Program-made: the position numbers and the translations under genes
The notes under the pieces: generated by a model
What the model saw: the letters and a program-made list of their open reading frames with translations, nothing else
What the model was told of the DNA's origin: nothing
Database searches by the model: none
Assembly (NCBI GenBank): GCA_001598975.1
Contig: BBXU01001514.1
Coordinates: 1-62,242, forward strand
Reading direction: 5' to 3'
Length of the DNA: 62,242 bases
Source of the DNA: Parachlorella kessleri
Lineage: Eukaryota > Chlorophyta > Trebouxiophyceae > Chlorellales > Chlorellaceae
Shown here: positions 25,479 through 36,100 of the stretch, in pieces
How positions within the stretch are numbered: position 1 is the first letter of the stretch
Layout of the letters: every line of letters starts with the position of its first letter

Positions 25479-26581
25479 CTCTGGTGACCTGCAGATAAAT
25501 AAATATCGCAACAAGTTGGCATGAAATCGCACAACACGGGCGGTGTGTGTCTGCTACTGAAGAGACTGAGGAGCCAAGCCAGGGCGTGCATGCATCAAGC
25601 GCACCTCTTCCAGCACCTTTACCTTCACTCTGGTTACAGTACAGCAGAGAGGAGCACTAGGCTCCAAAGGGAGTTCACAGGTTTACAGGCGTCTTATTAG
25701 CCTAAACGCCGGAGGTGTTCAAGGTGTTTGAAGAACCTGCTAACACAACCGCTCGCGATGGCTGTGAGAGCCTTACAAAGTCCTAGTGCGGTGTCCAGAG
25801 ATGACTTGTGAAAGCTTCGTTGACGTACGTAACTGAGACTTGGTGCAATCAAGAACTGCGACGACGGGGAACTTATCTGTAAGATATAATTAACTAGCAT
25901 GCACTGCAAGGCAAACTTAAGGAAGGGTCACTTCCGCGGTAGGCAGGGCCGCGCAAGGTGCCCGACGGCGTCCCAGCGGCCCGCGTGCCGCCGGCCGACA
26001 CGCCGTACGGTTCGGGATCGTGGCAAACCTAGTGAAGTTATCTCAGAAGACCACGTTTCACCATCGGCGATCACCTTTATGAATGAAACTTACTTGGTAT
26101 GGGAAGCCCCACTTACACGACAGTTCCCTTGTACCCCTACCAAGTACAAGTTCCTCGGAGACACTCCCAACCGTGGCGGGCTACTGCTGAGCTCTACAAT
26201 TTGGGACATAGTATAAAGTGTATCAGCAACCCCTGCTCCTAAGCCCTCTTAGCTACTAGCTAATAGCTACAGAGGCAAACTACAGCTTTCCTCAGTCGCA
26301 CATAGAGAGTCGCCTACAGGCGTTCCTGGGGGACATGCTTGTATGACAGAGTGGCTCTGCAGTCCATGGCTGCTCAGGAGGCTGCTGAAGCCCTGTCCTT
26401 AACATGTGAAAACCGGTCATACGCAGGCTTTGCAGCAAAGCCTTCTCAAGCGCCTGGGCTACGACCTGTGGGATGGCAGGGCTGCTGACATTTGCTGAAC
26501 CAACAGCTGGACAGCCAAACAAGCGCAACAAACTTTACACCCTCGGGCAGGCAGGAGCCTCCACTGCACCTGGCGTGCTGC
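25479..26581. other. Intergenic region between permease 1 and ERCC1
   Basis: This 1.1-kb stretch lies upstream of permease 1 and downstream of ERCC1, both on the minus strand. A minus-strand TGTAA (TTACA at 26535-26539) lies 43 bases after the ERCC1 stop and is a good polyadenylation signal. The open frame at 25899-26216 on the plus strand has no recognisable protein character and no splice support. I see no gene here. Confidence 0.4.
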
Positions 26582-29500
26582 CTAGTTGATATCCCAGTCC
26601 TCGTCTTCCTCCCCTTCCAGCTCGTAATCAAAATCCAGCGCCCCTCCTCCTCCACCTCCAGCATTGATACCATCATATGCTTTGCCGCTCCTCAGGGCCG
26701 AGTCAGGCGCCACGGCTTGTTCAGGCAACTCCTGCTGCCCACTGTGCCCCATTGCGGTTTCATGTGCACGATCTGCCTGCCCTGCTGCTGCGCTTCCATT
26801 GGCCTCCACATCGTGCAAGGCCTGCCGTTCCTGCTGCAGTGGATGCCCAACCTCGCCAGGCCGCCCTCCCTGATCTGCCTGCTGGGCCGGCTGGGCGGGC
26901 GGCATGCCTGACGAGCGGGGCCCTGCCTGCAGGTGCGCCTCCCGTGCATCTTGCCGCTGCTGCTGCTGCTGCTGCTGTGGCTGATGCTGCTGCTCCTGCT
27001 CTTGGGGCGCTGGAAGCAGCTGCACTGGCTGCTGAGGGAGGGCCCTCTGTGGGGGGGCAGCAGCAGCAATGGTCTTCCGAAAGGGCTCATGGAAGCTGCA
27101 GCCAGCCGTATGAAAGCGACACCTTTAGAAAGATGCTTTAAGCAACTGCCTGCTTCATCCAGGGCACCCGGCAATGCAAGTTGATATCTTCTCCGCCATA
27201 CAACCTGGCGCACTCCTCAGGAAACCCTCCTGGAAGACGTGCCAGCAAACACTTAGCACGCCTCACAGCATGGAAGTTTGGCAAAAGCAAGGTGCCCGGG
27301 GAGGCAGCCTCAATTTCCAGGGCTCGACACTCACGTTTCTCTAAGCCGCTTAGCTTTGGTGGGCCCAACGCCAGGGCACCGCTGCAGCTCCTCTGCGCTG
27401 GCCTTGAAGATAGCACCCACAGAGCCAAACCTGCATGCACGATAAGGAAGGCAATTGCCAAGCGGGTGTGGTCAAGTCGACCCCCTTTTGTTCTGCCCAA
27501 CTAACTGCCCAGGGTGGCACAGCTTTTCAATGCCAGGCCCGACTCTCTTCTAAGGTGCCTGTGGTGGTAGTACAGGGCAGCAAAGGCAGGGCTCCCGGTG
27601 GGTGCATGGACATGACCCACTCACACCACATACCCGCATCAAGCGCGACACCAAGTGTGCACGCTCACATGTACTCAAACCTGCTGCTGTGCTTCCAAAT
27701 GATATGCACTCGATGCTCAGCGGCCCTCACCCACCTGTCCCCCAGAGTCTTCACATCTGTCTTGTTGACACCACGGATGGTGGTGAGTGCCGCATTGATG
27801 CGGGAGACATAGTCTGTCCCCACGTCTTTCTGGATCACTTCGGCCGGCTTGTTTTCGTAGCTGCAAACCACCAGGGCACAGCAGGACCTGGTCAGGAACT
27901 TAGAAAACTCATATTTCGCCTCAACTACAAGAGTAAAATAAGGTTGCTAACACGTCAGAAAGCCCTCAAGAAAGATGCCGGATCTTGCATAACTACAGAC
28001 CAACAAGCCCTCAACCATATATTTACCACACCAACGCTCATTTTACACACAGCGATCAGCCACTGAGGCATGTCCACGTCAGTTAGGGGAATGAGAAAGC
28101 CGTGCAAGCTGCCTGAAGGAACCTGCCTGCCCAAGCCATGCATTTGCAAAACCAGGACCTCACCTTTTGAAGGTTTCCAGGTAGCGAGCGCACTCCTGGT
28201 TGCTCCAGGCACAGATGAGGGTGCACTCGTTGCCTATGGCCGCGCGGGTGACCTGCGAGACATGTTCAATAACCCAATCAAGTACCGACCGACGACCATC
28301 CCACGCCGTGCTTCCAGCACAGCACTGGCTATGGGAAGCCATGCGGCATCCCAAACCCAAGGCAACCCTTCTGCCCATGGGGGCAGCAGACTTGGCCCGC
28401 AGCTCAGGCCAGAGCGAAATTCATTACCCAGGCCGAGCCATAGCTGAGCCAAAGCCGGGTGCACAGCACAGCGCCTCACAGCACAGCACAGCGCCTCTCA
28501 CCTGAGCCAGCGGCTCCACGGCGTCCTCGGTGTCCACGTGGCACAGCACGACACGCAAGCGGAAGGACCGCTGCAACTCCCGGAGGCGCTGGTGGATGTA
28601 GTCCGGCTTGAGCAAGTGGTATCTGCAGCAGCAGGACGCAGCAGGGGCAGGTGAGCTCAGCCAGGCCCTTAGCGCCATGGCGAGGCGCAGGTAGGCCGCC
28701 AGGAGGCAGAAGGCAGGCAGCCTTAGCGGGGAGGTATGCGTGGAGCCCGGCCTGGTGGGTTGCACCTGGGGCCTTGCAGCAGACCCCAAGCGCTAGCCCA
28801 GTTGTGTCAGCACAGGACCCAGGTAGCAAGCCATAACGGCTGACACGCGAGCTAAGCTGAGATGCCAGGGCGCAGTGGAGCCCGGAGCTTGCAAGGTACC
28901 AGAACAGCAGGACCAGCCCACGGGGTGTCCATCAAGGAGAGACCATTTTGACAGGTCCGCCACCGATACACACCTCAAGCTGATGAAGAGCGCCGCAGCA
29001 TCCTTGCCCACAAGGTAGTCAGGCACGATGTCACCAAACTGCCAGCGCACGTTGCGGATGTACTTGAGCACCGGATTCTGCTCCTGCCGCCGGTTGACGA
29101 TGATGGCGTTGGGCGGGAAGGCCCCGCCGGGCTGCTGCTGCTGCTGCTGCTGGTGCCTGGGGTGCCCCTGTGGAGGACCAGGGTGCTGGTAGGACTGCTG
29201 CTGCTGCTGTTGTTGCAAAGGCCGCTGGGCCGGAGGGTAGGGCTCCAGACGAGCTGCCGGCAACCCCTGCTGCTGCTGCTGCTGGGGGTAGGTGCGACCA
29301 TTGGCTGCCCCCGCTGCATGGGCAGGCTGCACCTGCGCCTGGGACGCAGGTGATGGCAAAGGTGGCCTTGGGTGGGGCGTGCCAGAAGGAAAGCCCGGAG
29401 GTTGCTGCTGCTGGGCTTGTGGTTGCTGACGGGTCCTGGGCGCCGGTCTGCTGTCCAGAAAAGCCAAGGGACTAGGGCCCACCGGTGCCGCTGGAGGGGC

Positions 29501-29860
29501 GCTGCGTGGGAAAGCCAGGCAAGCTGTGGGTTGCCTCTGGGAACTGATCTTGCCTTAAAAACTGGTGCTGGCCAGGGTTGCACCAGCGCACTGACATAGG
29601 ACATGGTGCACGGGGGACCTTCAGAACGCCTACAGAAGCGGTCTAGAGCCTCACCTTCCAGCAGCATTGCCTACAGATGCCCGGAACAAGTTTGGGAAGG
29701 CGGCCCTCTCGCCTCTCTGAACCTCTGCAAAGCTGGGGATGGCAATCGCTGGCCGAGGCCCACTGCTTCCGCTGTTTACGGCACCTGCTGCACTCAAGGT
29801 GCTGTTACCACCACTTTTACGCTGCAGCCCGCCTTCCGATTCTATGAAACTGAAGTCCAT
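26582..29860 (-). CDS. ERCC1: ERCC1 DNA excision repair protein with polyglutamine extensions
   Basis: Seven exons join in phase to 559 residues: 29860-29655, 29501-28974, 28622-28502, 28252-28164, 27860-27735, 27430-27335 and 27095-26582. ERCC1 is the non-catalytic partner of the XPF nuclease in nucleotide excision and crosslink repair. The central domain at about residues 200-320 includes [20 protein letters not shown] and [14 protein letters not shown], which match the family closely. The C-terminal tandem helix-hairpin-helix follows ([28 protein letters not shown]). The N-terminal 200 residues are Gln/Pro-rich with several runs of six to eight Gln. After the last helix (FHEPFRK) comes a tail of about 165 residues, again Gln-rich, ending with an acidic DEDWDIN. 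Human ERCC1 has 297 residues, so both ends are extended. The gene is head to head with the EF-hand/TPR gene. Confidence 0.95.
28461..28497. repeat. Short tandem repeat in ERCC1 intron 3
   Basis: The unit GCACAGCACAGCGCCTC occurs at 28461-28477 and again at 28481-28497, a 20-base period. The second copy lies directly beside the 5' splice site of exon 3. It looks like a recent slippage product. Confidence 0.6.
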
Positions 29861-30141
29861 GGCATGTGATCAGGTACAAACCTCAGCTAAGGCTCCCATA
29901 GAAGTCTGGAAGATCTCGCAAGACTGATACTTCTGAAATAGGCAAGCCAACCGGCGTGCACCTGCACCTGCACCTCCAAGGCCGGCAAGGTACATGTTTG
30001 TACCTCGCTTACAACTTTGAAATCCCTTCCTAGGCAAGAGCACCCAATTTAGCCTCGTTTCATGTCGGATGTTGTCAAGGGATGTTCGGGTTGCCTTTTA
30101 AGCGGTGTTCGAAATGAAGAGCTGCACATGCACCCTACCGC
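29861..30141. promoter_or_regulatory. Compact bidirectional promoter between ERCC1 and the EF-hand/TPR gene
   Basis: Only 281 bases separate the two start codons. The stretch contains an inverted repeat GGTACA-TGTT-TGTACC at 29989-30004, which presents two GTAC cores, and tandem CACCTG units at about 29958-29976. No TATA box is evident. GTAC is the core recognised by plant and algal SBP-domain factors such as Chlamydomonas CRR1; whether such a factor binds here is an inference. Confidence 0.5.
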
Positions 30142-33100
30142 ATGAAGGGCAGAAGTTCACCTGACGGGCTGGCAGCACGAGGGCCCACCATGGACGAGGT
30201 TGCAGTGATCGAACGTATTTTTGATATTTCTGACCAGGACAAGGATGGAGCGCTTAGTAAGGTGCGGCGCGGCCTAGCACAACCCGTATGCCTACCTGGG
30301 TGGGCACCTACCTGCTTGTGTATGGATACCAGCGCATCTTCCAGCCCTATCTTGAACCTCGACAGTATTCGACGCCTGCAGGCGGAGCTGTCTTGGTTGT
30401 TGCAAAGTGTGAATCCAGGAGCAGGCCTTGAAGAGGGCCAACTGGGACTGATCCTGGAAGAGGTATGACGACTCCATATGCTGTGCAGTACATACAAAGA
30501 AGGTTGCATGGTGGCATCACCCGCTGCAAGCCATACAAGGCGACAGGCTAGGCTGGACCAGAGGTAACATATATACCTGGGTATTGGACGCACGTGTTAC
30601 CCACACTTATCTTCCATGTGCAGCTATGGAGGGAGTTCGCAGCCCATGTGACCGAGCCAGGGGGTCTGTGCCTTCAAGGGCTGGAGCAGCTGTACTTGGA
30701 CGGCTTTGCTGATGCACACCAGGACTATGAGCGGCTGCTGGAACTCAGTATCAGTGCTAGGGAAGAGGTTGCAGCAGGGGGAGCACAGCAGCGAAGCAAG
30801 CTCGGAGAGCAGGTGAGTAGCATCTGACGAATTGCGCGTCGTTGCCCTCCTTGCACACGGCTCATGGTCTGTGCACAATCGTCAGGCAGCACAACAGCAT
30901 TTGTGCATGAGGGCTCGAGCCTCAGCTGGTATTGGAAGCTGGAACCTGGAATCCAGACTGATGTGCTCGACAGACAGTCACATGCGTTCAGCACGTTGCC
31001 ATAGTGACGCTTTCCTAGTCGAGGCTCCGTGTTCCTCCTGCAGACGCCTGTGGCGGCAGCAGCAGCAGCAGCGGCCATAGCCGCGGTGCAGGTGGAGGCG
31101 CGGGGCGCAGCCGTCACCACCAAGAAGCAGCGCCTGCCCCAGCCCAGCCCCACAGCAGCAGAGCCAGCAGGCACTGGTGACTTTATGTTGTCCACGCCGG
31201 CCTCAGTAAGAACCCAGAAGGCGGTGGCAGTCACAGAGGCAACAGGAGGTGGTGCCTCATGGGCTACGCCAGCCGCAGCACCCGTGGCAGGAGGGGCTGG
31301 GAGCCCCATGGCGGGGACCCCTGCTGCTGGGACGCCCGTGACAGGCCGGGCGGGCATGCTGTCACGCACATTCACGCCTTGCAGGTGGGGAAGCAGGGGC
31401 ATGGCGGTGCTTCGCTTAGAGCTTGGCTAGTTGACAGTTTGATGTATGCATGAAGGAACCCGGGCTCACATCGTAGCCTCAGGCTCTAGAGTGGCTACCA
31501 GTAGGCCTGCACGCATGCAGCCTCCCTCGGCCATGCAGGAGTGTTGGCCGGGCTTGCTTGACACAGACACGCCATGTTTGGGCCCAGTCAAGCCCATGAC
31601 GTGCCTTGCTGCAGCGACGTATTCGATGGCCTCATCACACCCAAGGTCTACTCGGCGGCTGCCGGCTTTTTTGCTGGGGCTGGCGGTGCTGCAGCCCTTG
31701 GTGGCGAGGACAGCGGCCACCGTGGGGTTGACGCATCAGCAGCCGGGGCATCAGGCACCAATGGCACGCTGCTGTTGGCCTCTCCAGAGACTGCGGGGCT
31801 GTTTGTGGGTGCTGCAGCGCTAGCGTCGCTACCGCGCTTCTCCCTCCCGGCGGGTCCAGCCCACTCACCACGCCCTGGGTCAGAGGCAGGCTCTGCAGCC
31901 AAACCAGCAGCCTCGGTGTCCTCCGGGGGCTCCCCGGGGGCTGTTTCCCTGGAGGGGGATGTATTTGATGGACTGGCCACCCCTCAGCGAGGCAACAGCG
32001 GGGACCTTGATGATGAGCCTGGGTCGCTGGCATTTGTGCCACCCTTCTCCCTGCCGCGCATCCGCACAGCCTCCCCTGTGAAGTGGCCCCCCATGGCTCC
32101 ATCAGAGGCAGTAGTGGCAGAGGGGGCGGGTGCCAGCATGGGAGGAGCCTCGTGGGTGGAAAGCCGGTCTGGTGCAGCAACCCCGTTGTCGCCAGACGTC
32201 TTTGACGGGCTCGCCACGCCGCCCGCAGCCTTTGCAGCTGCGGCGGGGCTGGGGGAAGCTACGGCCCAGGCTGCAGCGGCGGCAGCGGATACCCAGCGGG
32301 GCAGTGGCGAAGCATCCACAGCAGACCAGCAGGCAGCAGCAGCGCAGCTGGGCAGCGGGCACAGGAGGGCAGCGAGCATGGTTATCGGGCTCAGCATGGC
32401 TGAGCCCATGCAGGAGGTGGACACGCAGGAGGTGGACACGCAGAGCGTGGGCAGCGCAGCTGGCAGCCCTCAGCCCACTCCGGGACCATCCCAGCCGCCT
32501 TCTCCAGTGTCAGACATCTTTGACGGCATGCTGACGCCGCCCCGCCTGCCCAGCCCTGATCAGCAGCAGCCAGCTGCCTTCAACAACACTCCAGCAGCTC
32601 CTGCAGGCATCTCAGTAGCCGAGGCAACAGATGGTGGCAGGTTGGCAGGAGGAGGCAATGGGGAAGGGCAGTCACCACCCAGACCAGCGGCATCAGTGGT
32701 GCCAGCAGGGAATGGCTCTTGGGGAGCTGCAGAGCCGGGGGAGCCAGAGGCTCCTATGGAGGTGGATGGGGCAGAAGCAGAGGAGGAATCCATCTCCTTG
32801 CAATGGGCCGGGGCTGGCCCTGTGACCGACCCTCCATCTGTCAGCAAGCCCGGTCTGCCGTGGGCAGGTGAGGCGACACGGGTCGCACACTTGGCCCTTT
32901 GGGAGCAATCGTGGGGTTGCGATTTTACAGACTGTGGAGTTTGCGAGCAAAAAGTGCCTGGAGACAGCAAGGGCAATAGGCAACTGGGCTCTCAGGGGAG
33001 GGGCCTGTCGGGCCATGTTGCAAGACTACATGCTTGCCTTCATGCAGCCGGCTAGCAAACGGTCCTGCTGTATCCAGGCTGTGCCGCTTAAGCCCACAAT

Positions 33101-36100
33101 GTTTCTGGTGGTCACAGCATGCTGGATGCTATTGCAGGTAGCGATACGCCTGCCTCAGCTCTGAGGCCCAGCCCCAACGTCCTGCGCAGCAAGGGCAGCT
33201 CTCCAGCACCCTTGACAGCAGCAGGTTCAATGGAGGCCACAAGCATATTTGTAGCGCCCGCGGCATTCCAGCCCACGCCGTTGGATTTGCCAGCGCTTGG
33301 GTCGCCTGCTGGCAGCACCGCCCCCACACCCACCATGCCTTGGCGATCTCCTGCTGATACAGCCGCAGCCCTGGCCACCGCTGCTGCTGCCGCCGAGCAG
33401 CATCTGGCCGCCAGCCTGGCGTCTTACGGAGTGGCCAGAGAGAATTCGGTGGGTGCAACAGCCCACGTGAGCATTGTCAGTGAAGTGGAGGTGATGGAGG
33501 ACGAGGCCACTCTCACAAGTACCCAGCTTGACGGCCCTGCTGCCGCCAGCATTGCCGCCTCGCCCCAGCAGCAGCAGCAACAGCAGCTACTTTTGTTGAC
33601 ACCAGCTGCCACTGCCTCGTCCCCCGGGCTGCCAGCCTCTCCTGCCGCTCCATTGTCTCCACCCCCAGAATCTTCCGCCTCCCCACCAACATCGGTAGGG
33701 CAGCCAACCTTCATGCCCGTGGCTGGGCTCAGGCTGGCGGAGGGGGCCCTCCCTGGCGGGTCCCGCTGTGCAGGAGAAGGGACAGCAACACAGCCAGCTG
33801 ATGCTGCCTGCCAAGGGACACCCATGGCTGCTGCAGCAGCCGAGTCTCCAGCTGTTTCATCCGTCAGCCGAGCCAGCTTAAGGGCAGCGAGCATGCAAGC
33901 CGCCAGCTTGGCTGGGAGTGTGGCAGCGCTTGCCCCGGCCGCTGCTGCTACCACACCTAGCAGCAATGGCATACAACCCAAGGATGTTCATAGTGCTGCT
34001 GTGTCAGCTGTCCCGGCTTCTCCCAGTCACCTGATGGCATCTACCACAGCGGCAGTAGCCAGCCCTGCTGCCAGCCCGCTGGTTTTCCCTGCAGCACCTG
34101 TCCAGAGCCCGGGTAGCAAGCCGCAGGCTGCAGCCAGCAGGTTGGCATCCCCAGCAAGCAGCCAGGGGCCTGGCATAAACCTGGGGAACCCTGCGCCAGG
34201 TGCCACCCCCACTTCTCGGTTCAGCATAGCAGCCCTGCACGCTGTGGAGGCTTCGCCCCAGGACAGCCCGACATGCTTGGCTTCAGTGCTCACAGTCGGC
34301 AGCCAGGGACAGGGCACAACCCCACCTGTGTCTGTCCCTCAGGCAGCCCCACTCAACCCTAGCGCTGCTGTGGCTGGTGCCAGTTTGGTGAAAGAGGGTG
34401 GCAAGGAGGCGAGTGCATCACTAGCAGCAGGCCCTGCTATGGATGTCAAGGCCCAGGACCAGGAGAGCATAGCGGGGCCGGCAAGGCAAGCGCCGTCTGG
34501 CTTCTGGCTTGACGCACGGGCCCTGATGGAGGGCTCAGTAACAGGTATGCCTAGGCAACTGCAGTTGCCGTTGTAGGCTATGACTGCCAGGTGTGTAGCC
34601 TGGATGTGCCTTCTCCTCTGGCATTGCAGCAGTACCTCCAAAGGGTGAGCTCTCGACTTGTTTTATGATGTAGTCCATCAGGTTGGCTAACCAATCTCGC
34701 TGTGCTGGTAAGCTATCTGTCTCTCATTGCAACTCATTGCAATGTTATCTTTATGCTTCCTCTCCCGTCACTTGTTGCAGTGGATGGCAGCAGCAGCGGG
34801 GGGGCAGGCGCCCTCACCCCTGGTTCAGTGCTCAGCAAGCCACAGCACCGCAGCAGTAGCTTCAGCCCCGGGACTGTATCGCCCACTGCTGCAACACCGT
34901 TGCCAGGACTGCAGCCTACCATCGCCCCTATGGCAGCAGGAGCAGCGGCAGCAGCAGCGAGTGCGTCCACTGCTGCCTCTCACGCCTCTGCTGTACAATG
35001 TACCCCTCCTGTACCGTCCACCCAGCAGCAGCAGCAGCGGTATGCAGAGTTGATGGGAACACCTCACCAGTCACCTCCATACCACGCCAGTCTTGCCCAG
35101 AAAGTTGAACAGGGCAGCCACGGCTCAAGAGGACTGGAGGTGGATCAGGCTATCTCCTGCTCAGCTGAGGCAGTTGCCGCTGCTGAGCTGGCACTGGCAG
35201 GCGGCAGTGTGGCACAGCATGCACAGTATAGTGAGGAACACTTTGTGGTGGCGCAGCGGGCTCAGCGTGGGCGCAAGGGTGCCAGGCTGGCAGATGCAAG
35301 TCCGCTGTCGCCAGCAGAGCCTGCTGTGACTGGCGACGCCAGCCCTGCTGTCACGCAGCCAACCAGCATAGTTGCATTGGCTACTGGGGTGGCTGGTAGC
35401 TTTGCCAGGGCACCAGCTTCGCCAGCAGGCTTCCCTAGGTGCGCCAGGTCATCTATTCGGATTTGATCCGCCTCTGCAAGCTACTCAGTATCATTACATC
35501 CTGGTTCGAAACCTGAGGTTTGGTATACCTGCATACCCTCCGGCCCTTCCAAGCTCATTGAAGTGTTGTGCAGCACCTGCTTGAAGTGGCATTGGGCTTG
35601 GAGGCCCGGATTTCTCCCCTCACACATGGCTAAATATGGTATGAGTGCTGGTGATAATGCCTTTGTGCAGGATGCAAGCCACCCCAGCACCACTGGGGAC
35701 TGTCAGTGCCCCTTCCCCAAGCCCGCCAGCCGGGCCAAGCTCTCCGGCGGCCACTTCACCAACGCTCGCCCAGGCCCATCCCACACTAAGTCCTGCAGCT
35801 GGCGGCAGCAGCACCAGCCAGCAGCTTCTGACACACGAGCAGGGCAGCCCGGCTTGCGACAGCCCAGGCAGCATCAGGCCAGCGCTCACAGCCTCAGCCC
35901 CACATGCCGTGCCAGTGGAGGGTGCTGCCATCCAGTCCAGCAGTGCTGAAGTGACTGGCATCCCGGTGCCATCTACCCTGACTTCACCAGTACCTCCGCC
36001 TTCATCCAGCTGTGCTTCTGCTGCACCCGGGCCGCCAGCAGCATCAGCAACAGGTCTGAGTGTGCCTGCTAGCCATGCCACTCTGCTCAGCTTGCCCATC

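Noticed and set aside
25899..26216. Plus-strand frame of 105 codons between permease 1 and ERCC1
   Set aside because: It has no recognisable protein pattern, no supporting splice sites and no clear start context.
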